NCBI GenBank assembly: GCA_965215995.1
Contig: OZ244128.1
Span: 1,922,001 to 1,986,000, forward strand
Source of the DNA: SZUA-309 sp965215995
GTDB taxonomy: Bacteria; Pseudomonadota; Gammaproteobacteria; Pseudomonadales; Azotimanducaceae
DNA length: 64,000 bases
Direction of reading: 5' to 3'
In this document: positions 43,738 through 52,600 of the stretch, in pieces
How positions within the stretch are numbered: position 1 is the first letter of the stretch
How the letters are laid out: each line of letters starts with the position of its first letter
Translations under genes and position numbers: made by a program
The notes under the pieces: model-generated
What the model was told of the DNA's origin: nothing
Databases searched by the model: none
The model's input: only the letters and a program-made list of their open reading frames with translations

Positions 43738-45606
43738 GTGGCTCGTCCGCTCGATGCTTATTCAGGCGAGGATCCCTACGTCTTTGTATGCTACGCGCAC
43801 GAAGACACCGAGGTGGTCTACCCGGAGATCCGGCGGTTGCAGGACGCCGGCGTCAACGTCTGGTACGACCAGGGAATATCCCCCGGACAGCAGTGGTCCG
43901 AGGAGATCGCGCAGGCCATAGAACACTGCTCGACCCTGGTTGTGTTCATTTCTCCCGCGTCTATCTCGTCACGAAATTGCCGAGACGAAGTTCAGTTCGC
44001 CCACAAGCTCGGGTTGGACATGCTGCCGATTTACCTGGTGCCAACGGAGCTGCCCGGCGGCCTCGGGCTCCTGCTCAACTCGACCCAGGCCATCGTCAAG
44101 CACGAGATCCCGGAGACGCTCTACCTGCAGAGACTCGGCGAAGCACTGAATGTCTCTCTGATCCCAGCTACCGCGCCACCGCCGCAGGAGTCAGCCGAGG
44201 CGCCGTCCGATCCACCGGAACTGCGGCCAACGGGTTGGCGGGGCACGCTTTCCCGGCTGAATCGCTACTGTGTGAGCGGCAACGGTATGCAGGACTACCT
44301 GATGCTGGCGCTCATCGGAGCAGCCCCCTACCTCATCGCCTGGCTCATTGGGGCTTGGGAAAGCCGTCCGGTCCCGATCGATGCCCAGTTTCTTCATACC
44401 TGTCCGCTGGAAGCAGACCAGTTCGCCACTACTGGATTCGGCGAGCGCTGGAACTGGCTGATGTACCCGGTGGCGCTGCCGCTCTGGTTGTTCTGGTACC
44501 GATACGTATTCGGACGGGCATTCGGCATCTCAGAACAATCACCGCTCAAGGTTCACGCCAAGTACCGACCGATCCTCGAGCATCAGCGCGGCGTTCTCTC
44601 CGACTGGCGCGGTGTGGCGATCGCCTTGGTTTTCACCCTCCTGCTGACCGCCATCGATCAGTACGACGTGTTTCTCAGGCTCTGGTACCAGCCCTTTGAA
44701 TGTCCTGCCGGTCGAATGGATTGGGGCTGGTACGGCATCCTTTTCCCGGACGTCAGTACCCTCGGCATCTGGCTGCTGACGATCTGGACAACGGCCGAGC
44801 AGATGCTGGGCGTGCTATTAATGTCCAATGCCGCCGTTCACATCTACCGGTTCAACTCGGCCTACATGCGCTCGATCTACATCCGCGGGCGGAAGGGACG
44901 CTACGACAGCAGATACGTACTCGACTTCGATGACCCCGATCGGCGATTCGGCCTCAGAGCACTGTCCGGTATTTTCGATCTGCAGCTCCTCGGCTGCATG
45001 ATCGGCGGGTCGCTGCTTCTGGTGAGCAGATACACGAATTCGGATCTGGACGCTGCCGACGGGTTGGTCAGAGCAATCTACTGCAGAGTCGTTCCCGTGG
45101 GCGGTGAGTGCGAGGTTGTGGTTGCGCCGTCTGCTACCGTGTTCGTCGGCCTGTTCCCGGATCTGGTGCAGGCCTGCGTAGTGTTCTCCTTTGCGGCATT
45201 CGCCGGGCTGATACTCTGGATCGCCAACGTGAAGCTGCTGCCTTTGAGGCAGATCGGCGAAAGTGGCGGTCGAAGCGCCTACCTGATTCAGCTCGTGCGT
45301 CCCCGGACCAAGTACGACCGCCTGTTGCAGACCGGGATGGATGAGAACGTGGAGCAGGTGGCCGCCAGGTTCCGGCAGCATCACTTCTGGCCCACTGGAG
45401 ACGATCGGGCCGCGGACTCACTGGCCTACTGCGTTCTCGTCTTCCTCTTGATGCTGCTGCCCGTGATCCCGCTCTCCGTGCATGGGGTTTGCATGCTGCT
45501 GGCGTTCGTCGTACTGAGCATTGCAATCTCCCGGAGCTATCTCTGGATACAGCGTCACCTCCTGGTCCGGGTGGACAAATCTCTGGTGAGGGCCTCCGAA
45601 ACCTGA
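43738..45606 (+). CDS. TIR-domain protein with multiple membrane helices
   Basis: The 622-residue protein opens with a TIR domain (about residues 12-135): Y-V-F-V-C-Y-A-H-E-D (box 1), W-Y-D-Q-G-I-S-P-G-Q-Q-W (BB loop) and N-C-R-D-E-V-Q-F-A, where the Glu is at the place of the catalytic Glu of NAD-cleaving TIRs. After a Pro-rich linker come about seven to eight membrane helices (from about residue 185), with a predicted cytoplasmic loop near 360-400. The GTG start has a GGAGGAGG site. The gene lies directly upstream of, and convergent with, peptide copy 1. A role as effector sensor, immunity or signal receptor is inference. Confidence 0.82.
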   Translation: MARPLDAYSGEDPYVFVCYAHEDTEVVYPEIRRLQDAGVNVWYDQGISPGQQWSEEIAQAIEHCSTLVVFISPASISSRNCRDEVQFAHKLGLDMLPIYLVPTELPGGLGLLLNSTQAIVKHEIPETLYLQRLGEALNVSLIPATAPPPQESAEAPSDPPELRPTGWRGTLSRLNRYCVSGNGMQDYLMLALIGAAPYLIAWLIGAWESRPVPIDAQFLHTCPLEADQFATTGFGERWNWLMYPVALPLWLFWYRYVFGRAFGISEQSPLKVHAKYRPILEHQRGVLSDWRGVAIALVFTLLLTAIDQYDVFLRLWYQPFECPAGRMDWGWYGILFPDVSTLGIWLLTIWTTAEQMLGVLLMSNAAVHIYRFNSAYMRSIYIRGRKGRYDSRYVLDFDDPDRRFGLRALSGIFDLQLLGCMIGGSLLLVSRYTNSDLDAADGLVRAIYCRVVPVGGECEVVVAPSATVFVGLFPDLVQACVVFSFAAFAGLILWIANVKLLPLRQIGESGGRSAYLIQLVRPRTKYDRLLQTGMDENVEQVAARFRQHHFWPTGDDRAADSLAYCVLVFLLMLLPVIPLSVHGVCMLLAFVVLSIAISRSYLWIQRHLLVRVDKSLVRASET

Positions 45607-45624
45607 AAGGTCGCAGTGGTCTAG

Positions 45625-45653
45625 AAAAAAAGAAAGGCCCCGAAGGGCCTTTC
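45625..45653 (-). terminator. Terminator of peptide copy 1
   Basis: Reading on the minus strand, GAAAGGCCC / GGGCCTTTC forms a stem with a four-base loop, followed by seven T. A second small hairpin (CCGCC GAAA GGCGG) lies just before it. Reading on the plus strand it could also end the TIR transcript. Confidence 0.8.
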
Positions 45654-45706
45654 CTGAGGTTCCGCCTTTCGGCGGTCTGGTCTTGTCAGCTCGATGAGGA
45701 GCGTGA

Positions 45707-45967
45707 CTAGCAGACCAGAACGTTGAAGTAGCTGCGGAAGATCTGAGTGCGCGTCCAGGTCTTCACGGTGCGGTACTTGCGGGTCCAGCCCTTGCCGTAC
45801 ACGTAGACGTGGCCGAGGAAGGCCAGCGCCCGCTCGCCCCGGTAGGCCCAGCTCGTGCTCTGGACGGTGGAGCCCAGGTGCTGCCGGGCGATGATGCCGC
45901 CACCAGCGACTGCGGACAGGGCTGCCTGGTCAAGCTCATTAGAAACGTTGAGGTCTGCTACGATCAT
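45707..45967 (-). CDS. Double-glycine-leader peptide, copy 1
   Basis: The ATG at 45967, behind AAGGAG, gives an 86-residue precursor. Residues 1-23 form a canonical GG leader with hydrophobic residues at -12 (L12), -7 (L17) and -4 (V20) and G22-G23 at the cut site; the motif is D-L-N-x-S-x-E-L-D-x-A-A-L. The predicted mature part is 63 residues, strongly basic (about ten Arg/Lys against one Glu), rich in Trp/Tyr/Phe, and ends in a lone Cys. It should be cleaved and exported by the C39 ABC transporter at 49697. It could be a bacteriocin, signal or structural peptide. Confidence 0.85.
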   Translation of the reverse strand: MIVADLNVSNELDQAALSAVAGGGIIARQHLGSTVQSTSWAYRGERALAFLGHVYVYGKGWTRKYRTVKTWTRTQIFRSYFNVLVC

Positions 45968-46024
45968 TTTCAATCTCCTTGGTTGGTTGGGTTAAGCACC
46001 ATTTGCCGTGCTTGCCTAAGAGAT

Positions 46025-46082
46025 TGCAGATGCCGTGCCAGGTTTGCTCAGGACGCCGAAAATATTTTTTAACCTACTGATT
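46025..46082 (-). promoter_or_regulatory. Sigma-54 promoter and IHF-like site of peptide copy 1
   Basis: On the minus strand TGGCACGGCATCTGCA (46025-46040) has GG and GC exactly 10 bp apart and fits TGGCAC-N5-TTGC with one mismatch. AATCAGTAGGTTA (46070-46082), 31-43 bp upstream of the -24 GG, fits the IHF consensus WATCAR-N4-TTR. The start codon is about 58 bp downstream of the -12 GC. Confidence 0.85.
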
Positions 46083-46149
46083 TATAATGATAAAAAAACA
46101 ACGTAAGTTCCAGCTCGCCAAATTCAGGTGATTGGATAAGGGCGTAGAT

Positions 46150-46189
46150 GTCTACAAAATACAGACACTTTGGTCTGTGAAATACAGAC
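46150..46189. promoter_or_regulatory. Paired upstream activator palindromes of peptide copy 1
   Basis: GTCTAC-AAAAT-ACAGAC (46150-46166, imperfect) and GTCTGT-GAAAT-ACAGAC (46173-46189, perfect 6-bp arms) are 23 bp apart, about two helical turns. They lie 111-151 bp upstream of the -24 element, the usual place for sigma-54 enhancer binding. The same motif occurs at 59033, at the same distance from copy 3. Confidence 0.7.
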
Positions 46190-46212
46190 TATTTCAGGGC
46201 GAGTGCAACAGG

Positions 46213-47235
46213 CTACGGCAGTCGGGTGGTGAACTCGAGGTAAACGCGCCCGAGCGTGATCCTGTCTCCATCGCGCAAGGTCTGGTGCGTACAGCGCTTC
46301 TCGTTGATGAAGGTGCCGTTGCTCGAGCCGCAATCCTCAATTTCCCAGTTGCCCTTGTTTCTACGGATAACGGCATGGAACTTCGACACACTGCCGTTCT
46401 CGATCTGCAGCCCGTTGTCGGGATGACGACCGATGGACAGGCTCGTCCCGTCCAGTTTCACCCTGCTGTCTTCACCGGGTCCTCCCTGCTGAGTGAGAAA
46501 GGCAGGCGCGTAGGGGTCGTGGGGGTCAGTGAGCAATTCCGTGTCGTCATCGAGTTCCGTCGTTTCCATCGAGCGCGATCTGCCGGAATGCCCTTCGAGT
46601 TCCGAGGTTTTTACCTGAGTACGGTCGTCCTCATGATCACTCGAGTCGCTCCGCGGCCCCTGGACGGTCAAGCGGTACCCACCGATGGTCAGCTCGTCGT
46701 CCGGGTAGACGGATGCTCGCTCGACACGCCGGCCGTTGAGGAAGGTGCCATTCACTGAGCTCAAATCCATCACGGTGAGGTGACTGCCGGAAATCTGCAG
46801 TTCTGCATGGCGGCGGGACAGCAGGTCTCCTTGCAGGCTGATGTCGCAACCACGATCGCGTCCAATGAGCGTACGTGGCTGCAATACCACGCGTTGCGGG
46901 GGCTCGCTCGGCGAGTCGATCAAAACGGCCCATGCATCCGGACGGCCGATTTTCGGATCGTTGAGCTCCAGCTCGGTGTTGCCGATGCGGATGACATCCC
47001 AGGCAACGATTTCCTGGCGGCTTCCGACGCGCTGGTCGTTGACGAAGGTTCCGCTGCTGCTGAGCAGATCAGTGACGAACACCCGATCGTTCTCCGCGAC
47101 TACCTCCGCGTGGAAATCGGAGACGTCACCTTCGGTAATCACCAGATCGTTTGCTTCGTCCCTCCCGAGGCTCACGAATCCCGGTGTCAGCATCACGTAA
47201 ACCTCGGGCTTGTTCCGGAGCTGGAGTTTGAGCAT
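46213..47235 (-). CDS. Triple FHA-domain protein
   Basis: The 340-residue protein has three forkhead-associated domains at about residues 1-95, 103-192 and 255-338. Each has the phosphothreonine-binding pattern: G-R, then S-x2-H (SDFHAE, SRRHAE, SKFHAV), then S-x-G/N-G-T-F (SSGTF, SVNGTF, SSNGTF). The linker holds D-D-R-T-Q (T206), a possible phosphorylation site also seen in the larger FHA protein. There is no membrane segment. It is divergent from the channel gene at 47324 and presumably links the kinase (62478) and phosphatase (59870) of this island. Confidence 0.88.
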   Translation of the reverse strand: MLKLQLRNKPEVYVMLTPGFVSLGRDEANDLVITEGDVSDFHAEVVAENDRVFVTDLLSSSGTFVNDQRVGSRQEIVAWDVIRIGNTELELNDPKIGRPDAWAVLIDSPSEPPQRVVLQPRTLIGRDRGCDISLQGDLLSRRHAELQISGSHLTVMDLSSVNGTFLNGRRVERASVYPDDELTIGGYRLTVQGPRSDSSDHEDDRTQVKTSELEGHSGRSRSMETTELDDDTELLTDPHDPYAPAFLTQQGGPGEDSRVKLDGTSLSIGRHPDNGLQIENGSVSKFHAVIRRNKGNWEIEDCGSSNGTFINEKRCTHQTLRDGDRITLGRVYLEFTTRLP

Positions 47236-47323
47236 TGCAGCAGGCCGAGACGCTGGAGGATCAGATTTGCAGGATCATCGAGGTTAACACAAGATTCTGG
47301 GTCGGGGGCTTGGAGGGTACTCG

Positions 47324-48454
47324 ATGCAGGAAGCGGAACTGCGCGGCAGGCTTGACGGTCATGAGCTGTGGCTGACATCGGATGAGCAACAGGGTGCGAG
47401 AGCGGATCTCTCCGGTCTCGACCTGAGAGGTCGGGACCTGTCCGGCGTCAACCTGAGAGGGGCCTTCCTGCGCGGTGCGCAGTTGGACGGAGCGATGCTC
47501 AAAGACGCGGAGCTGGTGCATGCGGATTTCCGGGATGCTCAGCTTCGAGGCGCGGATCTGAGCGGCGCTAATCTGTTGCTCGCCGACTTCACCGGCGCGG
47601 ATCTGTCCAACGCGGCTCTGTCCGGTACCACCACCGGTGGCGAGGAGGTGCTTGGGCATGTCCGCAGGGGGCCTAGGTTTCGAGATGCGAATCTCAGCGG
47701 CGCCGATCTTTCGAGTGCCGGGTGCTTTAAGTCGGACTTCTCCGGCGCAACGCTGGCCGGCACCCGCTTCACGGGAGCCACGCTGACGGGTGCCAATCTG
47801 TCGGATCGCGACCTCAAGGGGCTCGACTTCAGGAGTGCGGACCTTTCGAGCACGAACTTCCAGGCGAGCGACCTGACCGAGGCCGATCTGACCGGAGCGA
47901 CGCTCGTGCATGCCGATCTGCAGCGGTCAACCCTCAGCAAGGCGAACATCCGCGGTTCAAACCTGCAATCAGCAAACCTGGGCGAGACCAAGGTAGACGG
48001 GATCCACTACGATCGAGCGACTCGATTCCGGGGCGTGCGAGTCTTCAGCTGTTACGGCAGCAGCCGATTTCGGCGATTTGCACAGGACCAGGACTTCATC
48101 GAGGAGTTTCGAGAGGCGCATCCCGCCTACTACCGGGTCTGGCTGGTTCTTACTGATTGTGGGCGCTCCATGTTACGTGTGGTTCTCTGGTCACTGTTCT
48201 TTCTTGTGCTGTTCGGGTGGATCTACTACCTGTTGGGAGAGGAGGCTTTCAACACCAGCGCCGGTGGACTTGGCTGGTCAGTCTTCACCACCACCTACTA
48301 CAGCGTGGTGACGTTTACGACCCTCGGCTTCGGTGACATCACGCCCAACTCGCCGGAAGCCGCAGTAGTCGTGATGCTAGAGGTCATCGTCGGTTACGTG
48401 ATGCTGGGCATCCTGATTTCGATTCTCGCAACCAAGGTGGCACGGAGGAGCTGA
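47324..48454 (+). CDS. Pentapeptide-repeat protein fused to a potassium channel
   Basis: The 376-residue protein has pentapeptide repeats (A-D-L-S-G, V-N-L-R-G, G-A-D-L-S and so on) over about residues 25-225 with one interruption near 108-125, giving a quadrilateral beta helix. Two membrane helices follow with a pore loop carrying the K+ selectivity filter T-L-G-F-G-D (T-x-G-x-G-D). It should be an inner-membrane channel with a cytoplasmic repeat domain. A GGAGGGT site precedes the ATG. The EF-hand gene follows on the same strand, suggesting Ca2+ or voltage-type signalling; that link is inference. Confidence 0.85.
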   Translation: MQEAELRGRLDGHELWLTSDEQQGARADLSGLDLRGRDLSGVNLRGAFLRGAQLDGAMLKDAELVHADFRDAQLRGADLSGANLLLADFTGADLSNAALSGTTTGGEEVLGHVRRGPRFRDANLSGADLSSAGCFKSDFSGATLAGTRFTGATLTGANLSDRDLKGLDFRSADLSSTNFQASDLTEADLTGATLVHADLQRSTLSKANIRGSNLQSANLGETKVDGIHYDRATRFRGVRVFSCYGSSRFRRFAQDQDFIEEFREAHPAYYRVWLVLTDCGRSMLRVVLWSLFFLVLFGWIYYLLGEEAFNTSAGGLGWSVFTTTYYSVVTFTTLGFGDITPNSPEAAVVVMLEVIVGYVMLGILISILATKVARRS

Positions 48455-48526
48455 ACGCCGATTTGGAAGCCGGGCGAGCGGCAGATAGCATTCGGAAAGT
48501 TTGAACAAGACCGGGAAGAGGGAAGG

Positions 48527-48742
48527 ATGGATACCAGGGAAGAAGAGCTGCGAGAGAGCTTTGAATCATGTGACGCCAACGGTGACGGCGCAATTCAGTT
48601 TCAGGAGTTTGTGACGCTTCTGCACAACCTCGGCGCCGAGATGGAGGATGACGAGTGCAGAATCGGTTTCTCGGAGGTGGATTCTGACGGTGACGGGGTG
48701 ATCGACTTCCCCGAGTTCGCCCGCTGGTGGAAAGAACACTGA
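48527..48742 (+). CDS. Small EF-hand (calcium-binding) protein
   Basis: The 71-residue protein has two complete EF-hand loops: D-A-N-G-D-G-A-I-Q-F-Q-E and D-S-D-G-D-G-V-I-D-F-P-E, each with Asp at 1, 3 (Asn in loop 1), 5 and Glu at 12. No signal peptide, so a cytoplasmic calmodulin-like sensor. A GGAAG site precedes the ATG. It follows the channel gene by 72 bp and may share its transcript. Confidence 0.85.
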   Translation: MDTREEELRESFESCDANGDGAIQFQEFVTLLHNLGAEMEDDECRIGFSEVDSDGDGVIDFPEFARWWKEH

Positions 48743-48870
48743 TCAGTTCGTCAGGCACGGCTCTGGAATACCGGGCGCCTCTCAGCCGTTGAAGTGCCAT
48801 CCGCCCTCCATGGGTTGGCACGCGAATCGCATCGCCGGGAGTCCACTCAGGATGACCAAGGTGATGAACG

Positions 48871-49071
48871 ATGATCTTCGAACGACATTTGCTGGACGGG
48901 GCGGGCGTTGCGGCATGCTCCAGGACAAACACGCCAGCACCCCCTGAAATGCCCGCCTATCGCTGTGGTGTGTGCCGGCACGCGTGGCGAGCGCAGCCGG
49001 ATAACTATCCGCCGAGGTACTGCCCGGCCTGCGGAAGGTACGACGAACGGTCCTGTCGGCCCATCCACTAA
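48871..49071 (+). CDS. Possible small zinc-ribbon protein
   Basis: The frame encodes 66 residues whose C-terminal half has C-G-V-C and C-P-A-C pairs spaced 18 residues apart (Y-R-C-G-V-C-R-H-A-W ... Y-C-P-A-C-G-R-Y), a rubredoxin-like or zinc-ribbon pattern. Start is uncertain; an internal ATG at 48952 would give just the ribbon. The region otherwise has no gene. Real but weak evidence. Confidence 0.4.
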   Translation: MIFERHLLDGAGVAACSRTNTPAPPEMPAYRCGVCRHAWRAQPDNYPPRYCPACGRYDERSCRPIH

Positions 49072-49190
49072 TTGTCGGTTTTGAGCTGACGTATTATGAA
49101 AGTAACGTCTGGAGGAAACCGACATATGGGATGTGCCGTGATCGCGCAGGTTCACTGCGCGGTGTTGAGCATAAGATATTTTCTCTTTTA

Positions 49191-49248
49191 AATCAGTAGG
49201 TTAAAAAATATTTTCGGCGTCCTGAGCAAACCTGGCACGGCATCTGCA
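49191..49248 (+). promoter_or_regulatory. Sigma-54 promoter and IHF-like site of peptide copy 2
   Basis: TGGCACGGCATCTGCA (49233-49248) with GG at 49234-49235 and GC at 49246-49247, N10 between, and the IHF-like AATCAGTAGGTTA (49191-49203). Unlike copies 1 and 3, no GTCTGT-N5-ACAGAC palindrome is found upstream. Instead TGTCGGTTT/AAACCGACA (49073-49081/49116-49124) and a GACGT/ACGTC pair are present in that place. Confidence 0.85.
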
Positions 49249-49305
49249 ATCTCTTAGGCAAGCACGGCAAATGGTGCTTAACCCAACCAACCAAGGAGAT
49301 TGAAA

Positions 49306-49566
49306 ATGATCGTAGCAGACCTCAACGTTTCTAATGAGCTTGACCAGGCAGCCCTGTCCGCAGTCGCTGGTGGCGGCATCATCGCCCGGCAGCACCTGGG
49401 CTCCACCGTCCAGAGCACGAGCTGGGCCTACCGGGGCGAGCGGGCGCTGGCCTTCCTCGGCCACGTCTACGTGTACGGCAAGGGCTGGACCCGCAAGTAC
49501 CGCACCGTGAAGACCTGGACGCGCACTCAGATCTTCCGCAGCTACTTCAACGTTCTGGTCTGCTAG
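49306..49566 (+). CDS. Double-glycine-leader peptide, copy 2
   Basis: It encodes the same 86-residue precursor as copies 1 and 3, with an identical GG leader (G22-G23) and the same 63-residue basic, aromatic-rich mature peptide. AAGGAG lies 8 bp before the ATG at 49306; an in-frame TTG at 49300 is less likely because it overlaps the site. It is divergent in orientation from copies 1 and 3 and convergent with the transport operon (ABC stop at 49697). It is probably expressed under different upstream control, since the enhancer palindrome is missing. Confidence 0.85.
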   Translation: MIVADLNVSNELDQAALSAVAGGGIIARQHLGSTVQSTSWAYRGERALAFLGHVYVYGKGWTRKYRTVKTWTRTQIFRSYFNVLVC

Positions 49567-49597
49567 TCACGCTCCTCATCGAGCTGACAAGACCAGA

Positions 49598-49648
49598 CCG
49601 CCGAAAGGCGGAACCTCAGGAAAGGCCCTTCGGGGCCTTTCTTTTTTT
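49598..49648 (+). terminator. Double hairpin terminator of peptide copy 2
   Basis: CCGCC-GAAA-GGCGG (49598-49611) is followed by GAAAGGCCC/GGGCCTTTC (49620-49641) and T7. Because it lies between convergent genes it can also end the minus-strand transport operon. Confidence 0.82.
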
Positions 49649-49696
49649 CTAGACCACTGCGACCTTTCAGGTTTCGGAGGCGAGTAAGGTCGAGGT

Positions 49697-52600
49697 TCAG
49701 CCGTAGGCGGACAGCTGGCTTTGGACGAGCTGATGATACATGCCCTGTCTATCGACCAGCTCCTCGTGGGAACCCTGCTCGACAATGCTGCCTTCATAGA
49801 GCACCAGAATCTTGTCTGCCCGCATGATGGTGCTCAGGCGGTGGGCGATGATGATCGCCGTGCGCCCCTCGAGCATCTCCTGCATGTTTCTCAGGATGTT
49901 GGTTTCCGACTGGCTATCCAGCGCTGACGTTGCTTCATCGAATATCAGGATCCTCGGATCCCGGTACAGTGCCCTGGCAATACAGATTCGCTGCATCTGC
50001 CCACCTGACAGCCCCATCCCTCGCTCGCCCACGGTCTGCTCGTAGCCGAGCGGCATCATCGAAATGAAGCTGTGCGCATCCGCCAGCTTGGCTACGTCCA
50101 TAACCCGGCGCTTGTCCGGATTCTCCTCCCCGGCCGCAATGTTCTCAGCCACGGTTCCGGAAAACAGCAGGTTGTTCTGCATCACGTAACCAAGCTGCGC
50201 CCGGTACTGCTCCTTGTCCACCAGGTCCAGATCGAATCCATCCACCAGGATCTGCCCTTCACCCGGGGTGTAGAAGCCAGCGATCAGCTTGGCCAGCGTC
50301 GTCTTGCCGGAGCCACTCTGGCCCACCACCGCGACGACCTCACCCGCGTTGATGTCCAGGTTGATACCCTCCAGAACGTATGGACCTTCGTTCGAGTAGC
50401 GGAAATACACGTCGTCGAAGCGGATGTCGCCACGCACCTCCGGGAGAACGATTCTCGAATCAACATCTCCAGGCCGCTGCTCAGGCTCCAGATCGAGGAC
50501 GTCGCCAAGCCGCTCCATCGCCACACCCGTTTCCTGGATGTCGTCCCAGAGCCCAATCAGGCCCATCAGTGGGGACATCACCGAACCCATCAGCATGTTG
50601 AAGGCCATCAGCTGACCAATGGTCAGCTCGTTGGAGAGCACCATGCTGGCACCCAGCCACAACACCACCACCGTGGTCGCAGAATTGAGCATCTGGCCGA
50701 CGAAGGCGATCAGCAGGTCGAACCGGGCCGAACGGTACTGTACATCCAGCGCTTTCACGTAACGTTTTTCCCAACGCATACGCATCGGTCGCTCGATGCT
50801 CATTGCCTTGACGGTCTCGGCGCCGCTGATGGTCTCCATCAGCACTGCTTCCGCATCGGTGGACGCCTCGAAAGTCGCCCTGGCGTAGGCTTTGATCCGC
50901 CCTGTGACCAGAAGCGTCAGGGCCGCAATGGGCACTATCATGGCGATGAGCACACCGGTCAGAGTCGCGCTGTACATGAACAGCACGATGAAGTAGATGA
51001 ACACCATCAGCACATTGAGCAGCGTGCTGATGGTCGACTCCGTCATGAAGTCCCGAACCGTCTGGTTTTCCTGAAAACGCGCGAAGATGTCACCCGTTCG
51101 CCGACGATCGAAGAAGCTGAGCGGCAGCGACAGCGTGTGCCTGAAGAACTGGGAGATCATGGCGAAGTCGAGGTTGCGCACCAGGAAGTTCGACAGAAAC
51201 CCCCGCATGAGAGTCGTCAGCTGGGTAAAGGTCTGCGCAATCACCAGCCCGATGATCAGCGTCGTGAGCAGATCAACGCTGCCGTTGACGATCACCCGGT
51301 CGAGAATGTTCTGAACGATGACCGGTGGGGCTAACCCGAGCACTTCTATCACCAGGGTCGCAAGAATCAGGTACCCGAGCAGACCTCTGAACGGTTGCAG
51401 GTAGCGAACGAAACGCACCCAGGGAGTGGCGCTCGCAGCAAGGTCCAAAAGCTCAGTGCCAGGGGTGAACAGCAGCACGGTTCCCGACCAGCCCTTCTCG
51501 AAATCCGCCAGAGACATCTTGGAGAAGCCACGCGCCGGATCAGCCACCCACACGTTCTTCTTGGAGATCCCGTACACGACGATGTAGTGATAGCCCTCCC
51601 AGTGCGCAATGAACGGCATCTCGAATGCCAGCAGCGATTCGAAACCGCAGCGCATACCGCGGGTGGTAAAGCCCAGCGCCTCACCCGCCTTTGCGAGGCT
51701 ATCGAGGGTCGCCCCCTCAGTAGTCACGTTAGCCAGCTCCCGAAGCTTGCCGAGCGTCGCCGGCACGCCATGGTGCTTGCAGATCATGGCCAGACAGGCG
51801 GCGCCGCAGTCCATCTCCTCCGCCTGCTCGATCAGCTGAAAACGAGGCAGCACCCGCTCCCCCAATCCGGCTTTGGAGCTGAGGTCGAACAACGCCGGCC
51901 GACCCCGTCGTTCAGCCACCTGTTTCTGCCGCTCGAGCTCCTTGTCGAGCGACTCGACCCGATCTTCGAGCAGTTCCTGTACCGCCGGGTTCAGCTCCAT
52001 CAGTGCCCGGACGGTGGACTCGGGAACGATGAGCACGACGGCATCCGTCACGGCCGTTGCCGAGGCAAACTGAGCGCCCCCCTTCATGGCCGCTGCCTCG
52101 CCGACAAGATCGCCCGGATTCAGCGTGTTCAGCACGTACTCCGTGCCTTCTTCCTCTCGCGCCAACCGAACCGATCCCTGGCGGATGGCGTAGAGCCGGC
52201 GGTCGTCCGTCGCACCCTGGCTGAGCAGAGGCTCACCGGCCTTGATTCGTTTCACACCCACGCTGCTGACGAGCGCTTCGAGCTCCGACGGCTCCGCTTT
52301 GCCCTTCAGATTGAACAGGCGGTTCACCACCACGCCCGCAGCCCGGATGGCAACATAGCTCGAGACGAATTTGGCCGCTTCCCGGTTCTTGGACAGGGCG
52401 GCGCCGATCGCCTCTCTGGGCACGAACAGTATCTCGGTCTTCGCTGATGCCCGGACCGACGACTCGTGATTGACCTCGCGCACGGCGCCGACTTCGCCTA
52501 CCACATCCGAAGCTTTGCGCACGCCCATGTTGATCTCTTTACCCGCCTCCTCGGTAAAGATCCGAACCTGGCCGTTCCTGACCACCATTGGTCCATTGCA

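Larger units (their letters stand above)
45592..46084 (-). repeat. Peptide cassette copy 1 (repeat of copies at 49.2-49.7 and 58.5-59.0 kb)
   Basis: This 493-bp segment carries the peptide gene, its promoter and terminator. It is the inverted match of 49189-49681; its portion 45630-46084 is the direct match of 58512-58966. Protein and antisense translations of the three copies are identical, so the DNA is virtually identical. The left end includes the last 15 bp of the TIR gene, which reappear next to copy 2. Confidence 0.9.
49181..49681 (+). repeat. Peptide cassette copy 2 (inverted relative to copies 1 and 3)
   Basis: 49189-49681 is the reverse complement of 45592-46084. On its left side it also resembles copy 3 for a further stretch (A4GAGAAAATATCTT, then GCTCAAC), while on its right side it shares the TIR-tail sequence with copy 1. 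It is thus a mosaic of the two neighbours' flanks. Confidence 0.88.

Noticed and set aside
45809..46072. An 87-residue ORF antisense to each peptide cassette, identical in all three copies
   Set aside because: It is the other strand of the repeated peptide gene and its promoter; it has no ribosome binding site and is explained by the repeat.
47324..48454. Quinolone-resistance pentapeptide protein (Qnr type)
   Set aside because: The repeats are fused to two membrane helices and a K+ filter, so a channel is the better call.
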